Shown in pieces: positions 1-13,900 of a stretch of 46,000 nt of DNA (positions within the stretch are counted from its first letter, which is position 1; every line of letters starts with the position of its first letter). The translations under genes were made by a program, and so were the position numbers. This DNA is from Glandiceps talaboti. Its lineage: Eukaryota; Hemichordata; Enteropneusta; Spengelidae. Where the stretch lies: assembly GCF_964340395.1 (NCBI RefSeq), contig NC_135570.1, forward strand, positions 6,089,322 through 6,135,321, given 5' to 3'. Under the pieces are notes generated by a model. That model made no database searches. It saw only the letters and a list, made by a program, of their open reading frames with translations, and was not told the origin of the DNA.

Positions 1-2139
1 CATGAAAAGCGGAAGAAATTTTGTATAAAGGCCTGCCATAGGTTTTGGCAAAAGCATACCCAATTTTAGATTGCGATGTGAAATAATCCACAGAGGAGTG
101 AAAGAACGGTATGCAGACACACACACACCAAATACAACTGTATACCCATATAGTTGCATCCCAAATATACCTATATACCCTAATTGCATTGAACAACCCA
201 GACACCCCAAATATACCCACTATGTACAGAACAATTCAGATGACAGACATTAATATTGAAGGAGTCAACCGGAATAACTAGAAGCCAGGCATGCATTAGT
301 TAAGCATATAAAAGTTGAAGAAATAATGTTGAAAAAATGCTGTGATAAAAATTCACAAATTCTATGATAGAAAGTATGAAGTGATACATGGTGCGTAGTG
401 AATGAAATACAAGTGGCAAGTAGCAAACATTGAAAGGGGAAATGATTCTTGCTACATTCACTTCAAGAAATACTGGAAGAAAATATATCCATGGTAATCC
501 TTGTCATAACACATAATGTTTGAGTTTTCCATAACTTTTACTTTATAAATTTTCCATCAAACTGAAAGCTATCGTTGTTGTCCCAATAAGAATGACAGAC
601 CCAGGAGAAATTTACATAGAAAAAAATCACAATTTAATATACATTTCTCATGCCGTTTTAAAAAAAAACTCCAGTTTGAGTGGTACTTTTTTTGGTCATA
701 AGCCTGGAATCCATGCTACTCTCTTCTGATTCTACAAAAAGAAGAAGCTCGATAGAGCACATATTGACCACCTGGGAAAATGAACCTCGGTTTGCGAGAA
801 TTTACATATTAAACAAAATCACACCTGTGCCTTAAACTTACCTTTGATTTCTATATATATCTACTACAAAATTTATATTCATTCAATAATTTGTGCTATG
901 TATACAGAAAATAATGAGTGCTTTGTTTCAATGAATCAAGCATTTACCTCTCGGTCACAACATTTAAATTTTACACATTTACACCGCATGATCGAATTTT
1001 AAACAGCATTTTGTGACGTACTTCATATTCGCATTAAATGCATCAAAACCCATGCTTAAAGCCAACACAGTTTCAAATTAATAATTGATTCTATCTTCTG
1101 AAACAAGCACAGAGTTATATTGTCGAGATTATCAGGAAAGAAAATATGGAATTTGTAATAGAATTAGACTAAGATAAAATCCAAGAACATGAATTTCCCC
1201 AGGGTAGAAAATATTTTACAAAAATTATGTTTGTAACAGTAAAATGATAGATTATTTGCCTTTTTAATATATGGTTTAACTTTGGCAAACTGTCCCTGAA
1301 AATCAAATTTCTTTGATTCTCTCCAAACTTTGACGTATGAAAGCTTACTCCTGCTCCTTTTGAAATAATAAAAATATTTGGGGTTTCACTATCTTGTTTT
1401 CAAGGGAATCAGCAATCTTTTGTTTTGCCTTAGAGTTAACATTGTATGTTGCAGCCATATTGGATTCTTAATTTTAAAAACACTTTAATTTCCATGGTAA
1501 CCCCTGATTTTTTTTCTGATTTCAACTGTGGTTGGGTTGGAAATGTCTTGAACAAATAACAGAAAAATTTTGAAACTTTTACATTCCAGGTGCATATAAG
1601 TTATTAAATTTAGACATTATAAATATTTACTACCAAACCAGAGTGGCTAATAGTGTTTCAATTTGACAGCACAATGTTTTTTACATGTCACACATTCCTT
1701 GTTACCAATTACATAAACGAAATACAGACACTGATAGTATATATGCACATGAAATGTTAGATTTTATCTCAATGTGAACACAAAGAAACAGTATTTTTGT
1801 GTTTACGTCTTCCTTGTTTCATCCGAAAGTGACATTGATTTGTGTTCACAGTGAGATAAAAAATGCATCATTTTATATGATTGCACTGTCTGTATTCTGT
1901 TTTATGTAATTTGTAACTAGAAATGTTGTGTGAGATGTAAAAACCATCGTGCTGTCGAAATGAATCATAGTCACTTTGAGTCTGAGTTGATAGTATTGCC
2001 GAGCAACATAATTCATATCAAGTTTTACTCTGTATCTGAAAGTTGACCATCAGAAATATCCTAAACTAGTTTTTATATAGCCATGTGAATATGATTAACA
2101 CTATAAAATACAATGAGATCGTAGACGAGATATACTTAC
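1..2139 (-). other. Intron 13 (partial): no exon seen
   Basis: This is AT-rich intron downstream of exon 13. I searched the sense strand for the RCK2 start (SGHVVVCIFGD-like) and found nothing. Content is limited to imperfect copies of a CCAAATATACC-type repeat at about 128-235 and the palindromic element at 1642-1976. Confidence 0.75.
1642..1976. mobile_element. Palindromic MITE-like element
   Basis: Two inverted arms of about 130-145 bp (about 1642-1790 and 1835-1976) are separated by a short spacer. Shared motifs in opposite orientation include GACAGCAC, TTTTTACAT, TCACACA, ATACAGACA and TTATCTCA.TGTGAACACAAA. The outer ends read AGTGGCT and AGTCACT. There is no coding capacity. This is the structure of a non-autonomous DNA transposon; no clear target-site duplication was recognised. 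Confidence 0.65.
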
Positions 2140-2260
2140 CAAGATAGATTCATCAATATTTCTTGATGGACACCAATGAAACATACCCGTGGAATCAAAG
2201 CGTTTGGTATCTTCATCGATTTCTTTTTGTTCTGACAGTGGTAGACTAGGATATCCTGGC
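2140..2260 (-). CDS. KCNMA1: BK channel exon 13: end of linker, start of RCK2
   Basis: The acceptor is tgtttgcag|G (2262-2261) and the donor is TTG|gtaagt at 2139; the exon is 121 nt, phase 2 to phase 0. It encodes [18 protein letters not shown], then [20 protein letters not shown] and [11 protein letters not shown] is a BK signature (human [22 protein letters not shown]) at the entrance to RCK2. The next exon (human TRSEAAMTVLSGHVVVC) is not seen in the remaining 2.1 kb and must lie to the left. Confidence 0.96.
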
Positions 2261-5200
2261 CTGCAAACACAGTTAGAATACAACATATTGAAACCCCCAT
2301 AAATATAATGGTTTACCCCTCCAACATCAATATCCCACTGATTTGTATGGTACAGCACTACCGTTCAGTATAGTAGGATTGGTCCATTGACGAGTTGTAG
2401 GGGTATGGGTGAGGTTATAAAGCTTGCCAAAGTTCAGAATACATGTAGTTTGTCCGCTACCCATGCATAGTAGAGAAACCCGATGTTATAATAGATATTA
2501 TTTTTTGTTTGACTCTGTACCATGTTTAGACTGTAAGATATGTTGCATCATACCACCCTCATACTCCAGCTGATTGCTGACTGAAAGGGCAGCACAACAC
2601 ACCATGGTCTTACAGATTATACTATGGTCAGTCATTTTAATGTTGTACTCACAAACTCAAAATGTACACTGTACTTGACAATGTGTTGTTGTATTCCACA
2701 AATTTATTTTTAGAAGTTTTTTTTTTTTTTTTACCAAAACAAGTGACATAATTCTTTTAAATTGTGTATGTTTGGCCAATGAAAGGTAGTATGCTAAATT
2801 CACCAAATATTCATTCAGCTAGGGTGACTATTTGTGACTTAAGACCTCATAAATCACTCCTACTTCCCTTGACTGAGTAACTGAATAACATCAGGGAGTA
2901 AATACCACACATCGTACTTTATACCAAGAATTTATCAAAAAGAAAGTACACAGATAGATCATGAGGAAAAGTTTCATAGACACATCAACAGAACAAGATC
3001 CCATTCTAAATCAATACTAAGCAAGAAATGTTCACACATTTTCTCCATACTGTTCAAAATTTGTTGAATATTTTTTTTTTAATAGACATAGCAATATTTC
3101 ATGAAGTCATTTAGGCAAAGTCTTGAGCAGTAATTAATTACTGGCAATGGCAAAAATTACAGGATTACAAATTAGCTATTTGCAAAAGTTTAATTATTTA
3201 CAATATTGCTGTTGCTTATCTAGCATTTTAAAAGCACCTTGTCTATATTGTTTAATATAGAACTATTTTTCATCACTTTAATTCTATTTTTGAAGTAGCT
3301 GTACATTTCTTAGTTTAGCGACAAATGCAGTTTAGTTGGCCCACCACAGTCAGCAATACAAATCATGTTATGCTAAGGATACTCAAAACAATACTGAACC
3401 CCTTAGCTTAGTAACAAATATGTTGCTGTCATGTGGTGGACCAACTAAACTGTATACATTTTGCATGTTACGAAAGAAAAGCAGAAATTGAAATCTGTTA
3501 ATAATAGCAAACTACTAAAGTTGTAGTGAGATGTAGACTGAAAAAGAATGAGAAATTAAAGTAGAGAGCTGGAAAAAAAACTTTTTCCCAAAAGAAAAGT
3601 TAGCAAGCTGTTGGAAAAAGAGAATGGCAATATCATTATAGTCTATTTCTACTTCTATACCGGTACATTAGCCTGTTTATGGCACTGTTGAGACACATCA
3701 TTAGCTGGTCGTACCTCCCTAGCCCTCACATCAACAGCTTGTTTACAGAGCTGTTGAGATACATCGTCAGTTGGTCGTACTTCTGTAGCCATCACATCAA
3801 CAGCTTGTCTTGAATACTTTGTTAAATGGTAATTGTAGCCACATCCCCTAAAAGTCGTTATCCATCACCCCGTAGAGTTAAATTTACATATAAACATGCA
3901 AATAACATGTAAATTAACATATGTCCATTCAAGTTTTGTCTCAAGTCTTGTAATGTGTGTATATTTACATACTGATTCATTTGAATAATGATAGTCAAAC
4001 TAGTTGTCATGGTAGAAAGGACTGCACACTGTGGTCGACCACTGTGGGCGAAATTTTCAATCCGTTATTATCAGCTTCAACAATGTAATCATGACAAGCT
4101 GTTGATGTGAGGGCTAGGGGGGTACAACCAGCTAATGATGTATCTCAACAGTGCTGTAAACTGTTGATACGAAGGCTAGACAGGTACAACCAGCTAACGA
4201 TATATCTCAACAGTGCAGTAAATAGGCTAGAGATGTACTATGTATAAAACATCCTAGAAAGTAAACTACTGCATTCCTCCTTTATGCAGTTTTAGCAAAC
4301 ACTACGATGATAATAAACTTACATTATACCCTCTCTTACCACACCTAATATTATACCAGACTATTTTATCCCACTTGCTATCATTACAATTCTTTACTTT
4401 ATAAAAGCCTTTAACAATTTCTTAAAATAATGTGATTATTAGCAATATTGCGCTATCTAGGCATAAATTGATAACAGAGATAACAAATGTACTATAATAT
4501 AATAGTATGTGTACTTTATTTGTACAGTCCCATACCTGTGATTATCACAAGTCAAGTTAGAACAGTAAATAAAGAAAATCAGAATGATGTTAGATCTATT
4601 AGGCAAAAAGAATTGAAAAATACAGGAACTCTGAAGGAATTGTTACTCGGAGCACACTTAATGATTCACATGTGACTTCACCTAAGCAGCACTTTTGTTG
4701 TTTGAGATTTGCAACTCTGTTAGTTGAGACTTTGTGATATTAAATTTGATCCCACACGGCCAAATTTATATGTTGTATGAAAGAAAAGAATTTGAAAATG
4801 ACAACTCTAGTAAATAATCCATTTATCAGCTTGTTGGGAGTACAGATGTGAATCTATATTATGGGATATAAATTTTGAAAACATTGTCTTTCATAGGTCA
4901 GAACCAAAGTCTTTTTTGCCATTGGAAAAAATTGTTAAAAAATGGTTTCTGATTTGGGAACGAATAATTAATCAGCTGGGCTTGCATAATTTACAAGAAG
5001 TGAATCATTTTAGTCGACTCTTTTTGCTTATAAGGTTGATACTGACATTTTTGTTTGGTGAGAAAATAATATTTGGTTATGGATAATTAATCAACAGGAC
5101 TTGTATAATTTACAAGAAGTGAATTGTTTAAGTGAACGGTTTCATGCTGCTTTGGTACTGATGTCTTTGTTTTGGGATAAAATAATTGATTTTGGGGCAT

Positions 5201-7880
5201 GAAGTCACACATGGTAATCATTAAAAATTATATCATTTGGATTCATAACCCACCGACACTTCAACCGATAAAGCTCTTCAGAAATATGGAGGTGAGCAAT
5301 ACCACCACAGCGAGGACGTGGACGAGGAGTGCTAAAACAAACAATAAATGCAACATGCAAATTGAAATCATAAAATTTAACAAAACTGATTCATATTAAT
5401 TGTATTTCATGCGAAATACTGACATGGGTTGACAATTAATACTGGGGAAAAAAGAATAAAAATAGCATGATACATGGAAACATTCAAAATATTCAAATGA
5501 GGTAATTATATATCCAAAATATTCGAATGAAGTGATTAACAATGCAGTGCTGCAAATATGTATGCGGTGCAGGGAATATAGGGTTTGGTCATGACACTAC
5601 TGCCACAAAGACAAAGCACTGGTAACCAGTAAAGTTATACTGGAACAGAAAACTCAACTTAATCTTCTTGTTATATCAAGGTGTTGGCACAACTGAAGTA
5701 CCAACTAATTCCTTAACTTGGTACTGTACCCTTAGAAGGGAAAGTCAAAGCACGAAATACAGGCATTTTCATAAACTTGCAGTTTGGTTGGAGAAACTCT
5801 AGAGTTGAAACTCCATTCATTGTTCAGTGGAGGTCCTTGCCATGTGTAATACAAGTGATTTAAAATCATGAAATGACTTTCCAGAAACCAAAATTTTATG
5901 AAAATGCTTTTATCTCTAGCTGTGGTGTTTCCCTTTTAACTGTACATGTACTGCTGCAGTCTGCTTCATTTTTTCACCCTTCTAACAGACAACAAATAAG
6001 CAAAGAGCAACCATCTTATTAACCCAGACTATCCATGTCTAGCTCAAAAATGCATTTTTATATATAAGAATACTGGGCTAAGTGTTTTATATCATGATAT
6101 TTGGGTTGGGCAATGAACTGTTGTCATGGCCAGCAATCACTTCATCCCAAACCTGAACTTGTTCCACTATTAACCCGTCCCAATCTCAACTTGTTCCACT
6201 ATTAAACTGGTCTGAATCTGTACTTCGCACTCAATATGTCAAACTTTCTTCAGTCGTATAAGAGTGATCATGTGTCTAAAATACCATTATACCGCTCATT
6301 TGGGAGTGTTTGGTTTGAGCCTGCATGCAGTCTGATACATACACGTCATGTATTCTACGGATCAGGACCAACAGTTTGCAGTTGTAGCTATTGCTTAGCA
6401 TGTGTGAAAATGGAAACTTTGCAGATTTATAGATTGATCTTTGAGAAGACTTTATATTAATGGACAAGTTGAAATTGGGGTAAGTTGAAAGCTATTGGGA
6501 TGAACAGAAATGAAGACAAAGTGATCAGCACCACTATAATATCGAACTATGTCTCAGTTCTCTATTCCAGCATATGCGGATACTTACCTGTGTGTGAATG
6601 TGTGTGGGAAAGGAAGGTGAAACAAGGAAACGAAACAACAATGTCAGATAAGTTTTAATACAGGAATGACAACTACTTATGAGTATCTGTAGCAATGCAA
6701 CCAGGCAACCCACGATATTGTCACATTAATCAAACTGAATTATTACTAGATTAAAACTGAGAATGCTCCCGTATCTTGGAATATTTAGTCAGCATATTCA
6801 TTTAACATGTACTAATTAGTACATACTAAGCACTCAATTTTCATAAATTTAGCCACTTACCTAATACATTCCACTGTATATTAATTTCCTACCTTAAAAG
6901 TGAATCTTCTGGAGAAACATATATCAAAATATGCTAATTACTCAATTAATATGTGCAAATTTTAATTAAAGGTTTTATAACATGTATGTATCAAGTTAAA
7001 ATCCATATAGGAATATCCTCACGAATATAATTATAAGTATTATATAATATATATTATATTATGTATTAAAATCTTACGAATTCATGCCAAAATGTAACCA
7101 CTTGCTGTTCTAATATATGCATCCTTGCATTAAAACAAGTCCCTACCATGAAAGTGAATCTTCTTTTCAAACATGTAAATCAGCAAAATATGCTAATTAG
7201 TATAATTAATATGCATAAATTTTATCCAAAATGTAATCAAATATTGTATGGCAAAAGGATAAGTATCTTTAGCTGGCTCTATTTCATTTGTATATGCGAA
7301 AAACATCAAATATGCTAATAAGGCTCAGCCTCATAAATTTTCATGCAAAAAAAAAGTATTTTTAATTGATATTGTTGAACTAAAAATTACAGCATGTCTA
7401 CAACTTTTACTCAGTGTAGGCCAAATATTTTGAAAAATACATGATTGTATATTTAAAAATGGAAAATATGCTAATGAGCTAATTAATATACATGTACTTG
7501 TATTCAAAAATTAACCAGATTGTTCTACCTCATAATTATCCTTGTTACAAAATCCCGGCCATCAAAGCAAATCCTTCATGAGGTACAAAAATTATCAAAA
7601 ATATGCTAATTAGTATGTTAGAATGAACGGATTTTAACCCCAAATTTAGAATATATTGTTTAACCCAAACACTTATGTCTGAAGCAAGTGAAACTTCATT
7701 TAAGTGACGTTATTGAGATACATATGAAAACCAGGGAATCAGCAAATATAATAAATTATGTAAATATGGCTAATTAATATGCACTGATTTTGCCATAATC
7801 CTATCTTTTCTAGCTATACAATTAGTGTCTGTTTATCAAATTTCATTAAAAACCAGCGTTTGTTGAGATAATCAGAATAA

Positions 7881-7931
<51 letters not shown>

Positions 7932-10900
7932 GTCACACAGACAGACAGATATTGGTATACCATTAGCTTCCCCTGTGAGACCTTATGAAAGATATCAAAA
8001 ATTTAAGTTCATTCAAATTTATTTCAAATAGCCACAAACTTATCTTGAAATTTTTTTGGAGAAATAAAATATCAATCTTCTACATTTCTTATGATTTACT
8101 GAAAACTTCATCTGACAATTTCTGGAAAATTTGGTAAGATTTAAATTTTTGAAAGGCACTGCTAAGGATGCATCCTCCTCACCACCAGGTATCAGGTAAA
8201 TTGATAATGCATAAAGCTACATAAACCTTGCAATGCATGGTAAGTGGTTAGTAATAGAAATGAGACTGAGGTAAGATTTGGGTTCAGGGGGTAATGTTGG
8301 ATCAACTAGGATCAATGTATAGCAATACAATTGGGTAGTGTGGGGTGAGACATACATGACATTTGGGTTAAAAGTGGGTTCATAGGATGAAATTGGGTTG
8401 GCACAAATGATGATGGTACATGTACTTGCCAGGGCATAAACTTAGGTAGTGTGGGGTGAGACATACATGGACATGACATTTGGGTTAAAGATGGGTTCAC
8501 AGGGAGAAATAGGGTTGACCATGATCACGGTGCATGTATACCCTAAGGGTAAAAATGTGGGTGAGACTTGGGCAATAAAGGAGATCAGATACACTCATTG
8601 CAGCTTTAAGAACAACTTTGTGCACTTCCCACAGGCATGTATACTTTCAATACCGTTATTAACCATTCTCCCATTTAGGCCCAATTTGTTTAATTTTTGC
8701 TGGGAAGGGATCATACTAAGAACCTTATCAACCTGCATACAAATGAAACAGAAGTCAATACTTTTGCCGCACTGATGAGCTTGTAGTTCTAGGTTTGTTG
8801 ACTAATGCTGTTGTCTTTACTTGACTGTACAGACTCTTGCTTCGAGGTCTGTCAGTATCATTTCCACATGGGAAAGAAAGTGGGTTAGTCTTAAAGAATC
8901 GGAGTAATCACTTGTACTGTATATTAGCAAGCTTCTTGTTTTGAAAGGTACCTTACATAAGGCTTATTGACAGCTTTATTATGGTTGTGAGATGTGACAG
9001 ATTCCTGATGTTGTGCCTTTTACTTCAGACACTTTGAGCAGACTTTTCTTTTTGTTTATTGGACAACTATGGCTGTGCCTTGATAGAATATTACTATGTA
9101 TGAAGCAAGAACTCAATACAATTACAAAATGTACTTGTTCTAGTCATCATAATTTATTCTATCAAAAGAACTAGATGTACTGTAGATTGTTTCCACAAAA
9201 AATCCCCTAAGAATACCTTTCATCACAAGAAACATTCAAAACAGCAATTCAAGATAATACTTAAATCTACATCGCTTCATACCAACACCTGATCATGATC
9301 ATTGAGGGAGCCATCATTAAATATGGTCGGAGGGGAGAGGAGCAGCTGTAAGATTTTCAGGGCTGAAATGGAAAATCAACATAGGCAGGGGTGGGAAGGA
9401 CTTTAAAATTTGAAAATGTCGGATTCACTCATAAACATAAAATGTATTGTGAGTAAATTTGCCATTTAATTTGCTGCAAATGACTTCCTAAAAAAATACA
9501 ATTTTACAAAAGCTTGTACAATTTCTCCGACCCCCCTCATTAATGATGGCTCCATTATGTGACCAAAGACTAATTATGTTTGAGTGGAACATACATATTA
9601 AACTCTATATCACAATGTGTAAGTAATACTGTACAAATTTCATGACTAATAGCCTTATAGTACACAACATGAAATCTGCAATTTCACCAGTATTTTAATA
9701 TTGAGACAAATTTTTCACCCAAGCAATCATGCTCAGATCGTTAGCTATAAAACAAATTCAGGGAATCACAGATTACTGTCACCATTCTAACCAACAGCAG
9801 TACAACACAACATGATAATAATAACAATATAATTAATTACTTTGAAACAAAGCATCATATTCATATTCAATTAAAAAATATATATACATTATGTAATTTG
9901 TATAAACATTAATTTAAAACTAATTAGCATAAACATTATATAAATTTGTAGTTATACAAAATACACCATATTACATAACCTAAACATTCCAAAAAGGCAA
10001 TATATGTCATATGCCCAATCACAGGATGAGACTACTTGTAATCACAAAGCAATAGGCAATACATCCAATAATAGGGTGATATGTAAAAGGCAATAAAGGC
10101 AATATGTTCCCAGTAATAGGACGATATTCCCTACCACAAGGCAATAAAGGCAACAGTCATGTACAAAGCAATATGCCAAATGATAAGATGGAACTTAAAA
10201 CTACGAGAGAATAAATTTAGGTAATACACCCAATAATAGGGTGATACTTCCAACAACAAGGCAATAACTGATGCCCAATAGGAAGTGATACTCCAAATTA
10301 CAAGGCAATAAAGACGATATTTCTCCATTGACAATGATACTCCCAGCTACAAGGCAATAAAGGCAATATATACCCAATAATAGGGTGAAAGATATTAACT
10401 ATGAAATAAGCATACCTTGGACCATGTCTATGAGGTGATCCTCCAGGACTGATATTCCCATTGAATTTACCCTTTTCTAGATTTGAAGGAATTGTTGATA
10501 ATGCTGTGGAATAACAAGAAAGAATTTCTTTTGTTTTAACACAAAATTTTTTCTGAACTCTTACTTTCAAGCATATGACAAATATACCTATACCAATGCT
10601 TTGTATGCTAGTTTAATGAATACATTGTAATACTTGTAAAAAAAAAATCAATGCTGTCACATGCATACATTCCTTGCAGCTGTCTAACACTTGCATCCCG
10701 CGGTGCAGGTGGGCTGTAATTCAAAAGATACAATTTTGTGTGTTTGAAGAAATAAAAATTGACTTCAGGCAAGACTTTGACCTTGACCTTGACCCGAATG
10801 ATGACCCCATGTCTAGACAACAGTATGGTTTTAATAATTCCATGCTCAAGATTGCATTCATATCCACTGAGGCTCAATGTTCAAATTTCAAGACTTCTTC

Positions 10901-13900
10901 GATTCAACAAGACAGTGTAACTTTTAGTGAATTCTGTTGTGTTTTTTATAAGTAAGAAACTTTTCATTTATGAATAACTTTAAACAGGCAATGCAACAAA
11001 CTAAATGATGAAAAAATCAGATCAAAGAGTTACAATACAAACAAGTTGACCAGAGATGATAACAGGAAATATTTCATGAAATCAAATTGAAATGACAGGC
11101 TGAGACAGAGCTGATGTGAGCAAGACTTGAAGCGTTCTTATCTTTAATTACCACTATCGGTTACCATTGAGGTCCCCCTTTCGGTGAAATTGGCATTTAT
11201 GCTTCCAGAATGTTATTGCATTTATGAACATCATGCATATGATCAAATCTCTAAGCCTAAGAGTTGTTTAACAGCATGGAATTGATAAGATGAGAGGAAA
11301 AGACCAGGGAGATGAGCAAACCACAATACAACACAGCACAGCTTAACATCACACAAATGGCTGCATATAGCATGATACATTTGTTAGTAGTCATGATTTG
11401 TTTAATAGTTGCCATGGTAATTGCTTAGTCTGCACAGCAATCTTCTACGCAGCGAATTGGGCAGTATGTCATTACCTTTGCGTTCCTTGCCTGTTGGATT
11501 GTAAGGTGGTATTCTGGATTCTACATATACACGTGGCAAAAAGCAGTGTGGGGAGAAGTGCAGGGTATTAATTAATTGCAGGTGAAAAAAACACAAATTA
11601 ATTACATTACAAATGTGCAACTTACAGTGCTTAGGAAAAGCCATTTATATTTAACTCTTATAGAAAGTTACATATATTCTACTGCATGTTCATTTGGTTA
11701 TTGCAACTGCTGGGTGGCTTTTGCCAAACTGAGCACTGCAAGTTAACCGTCTACATACATTTGTATTTGCTGTAAAGGAAATCTCTTACACAAAAGCTAT
11801 TGAAACGAAGGTGAAAATAACAGTGAATAATGTCTTATTGTTCATAAGGTGTGACATGGCAGAGACTTATCTAGCGAACACGCATTCTGAAATTATACAG
11901 AAAGAGACAATCACATTTATAATCACATTGAAAATACCTGGGGTGACGCAACATGGCATGAATATTTATTTATTAAATTCAAATTGAACAATTTGAAAAA
12001 TAGGAACACTTAATACATCCATGTTGTTTTTCAAAATGAAAGTATGTCCATATATGGAATTAAAAGTGCAAGGCAGGTTCAAATGCAAATATGGAGACTG
12101 ACATTGCATATTTCAACCCACACAAAATGAATTACATTGAGACCAGTTCGTAAAGAAATTAAAATGTTCGTGAAACTGTATAACGACAATAAACTGATAA
12201 ATGACCAAAAAAAATGTATGAAAAAATTGATTATCTTTAGATATCAGAATATGTATTTCTAAATTTCCATTGACGAGTTTCCTCTGGTGGCAGGGGAAAA
12301 TATGATTAATTGTTTTGCCCTTTAAATTTGACAGTTTGATAGATGACCACTTGGTGGCACTATAACCATACAACATGACCGCTTGGTGGTGCTATAATCA
12401 TTCCACACAGAATGACTACAAATTGCGCATTCTGTCGCCGTTATTAATATTCAGGACATATTTATATTCTTATAAACTTGTAATGTTTTCTGTTTTGTTT
12501 TAACAGAGTTGCCAAATGCATGACATAGACATGTTTCTATGAAGCAGAATGACCCGGGTATCAAATCCATATTTTGAGTTTGAATGTGTTCAACTTGGCT
12601 TATAATAAAAATATAAAAATTAATACTTTAAAGAATTTGTAAATATAATCAATAATGAAATATCATGCTGGGTCTTTAAAATCCTGATAGAAACTACCCA
12701 TATTTTGAGTTGGAATGTGTTCAACTTGGCTTGTAAGTGGTACAAGAATTTGTAAAAATATACTCAATAATGAAATAGCACTCTGGGGTCTTCTAAATCC
12801 TGACAGAAACTAATACCTAAAACATGACAAATTGCAATGTCATTGATGGGAGTGTTACTACAAGATGACACAGCTACCTAATGAGAAATAATCTGTATTC
12901 TAATTTTTTCATAATTGGGTGATCACGAGTACCGATATCAACACTTGTTAACAACAAAACAGTAAATCAGCTATATTTAACCATAAATATGAATTATGGA
13001 TATGACACTTGCATCATATGCTAGCTGATTAAAAATACGACATTTAGTATTTCTAATTTCAAAGTGCATTCTCTCTACCTATCAAGTGCTAACTACGAAA
13101 TATACCGTATTGCTGATATTTACAGATACATATTTTGTATGATCTTTGTGAAAATAAGTTATTTACAAAACAATTTGGCAACACATCACAACAAATTTAA
13201 TTTGGCATGTGCCATATGGTTGATGTTTATTGTACTGCTTGTGTATAATATGAACAATATAAATTTTTAATAGGGTTCTCTAATATGATATCCAGATGAG
13301 GTGCTTTTGTTGGTTGGCCAGAATTCTGTGTCATGTTGTGATCACTACATAGATAGCTCTAATCTATCCCAAGTTCACACGCCATGTTGAAGTTGATTTA
13401 TTTGTTTTTTTTTACACATACATTGGGTTTTTGTTATATTAAACAAATCTTAATATATTAAAAATATTTTTTTTTAAATACTGATAACGTCATTCTCCAC
13501 AAAAAATCATCACATACAAATTTCACGCTACTCTCAAATATGTATTTCAGTCCCATCGATGACTAAACCCTCTTACTGTTATCATTCACAATGTACAATA
13601 ATGCCGGGGGTCAGGCTAGACTAGCTGTAAGTTATTTGTTGACTCCCCATTTACCTTTCTCTTTTTTGTGTTTTTTGTTACAATTATTTTGTAATCATAA
13701 ATTTACATTTGGGTAAATAAACCCTTATATATTTTATTTAAATACACTAAACATAGATACTAGGGTTACTTCACAACACATTATTTTGTAGTTTTTGTAG
13801 ATTGATTGATTTTGATGTGAGTGTGACTTCATCTCCAATGTAACTAATGAATGCAACAAGTCTATTACTAACTTTTATAGGAAGTTTGATTTTGATGTGT

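Noticed and set aside
6300-6400. Possible phase-2 exon in intron 12 ([15 protein letters not shown] on the minus strand)
   Set aside because: A 45-nt reading exists (acceptor caatag, donor gtatgt), but the acceptor has a competing AG six bases upstream and no clear polypyrimidine tract; too weak to list.
6575-6640. Very strong acceptor-like tract on the minus strand (CCTTCCTTTCCCACACACATT... CACAG|GTAAG)
   Set aside because: The sequence after the AG begins with an in-frame stop in the required phase, so it cannot act as a coding cassette here.
10608-10955. 89- and 93-codon frames on opposite strands
   Set aside because: They overlap each other, have no recognisable domain, and the only splice-compatible piece (10669-10713) is in another frame.
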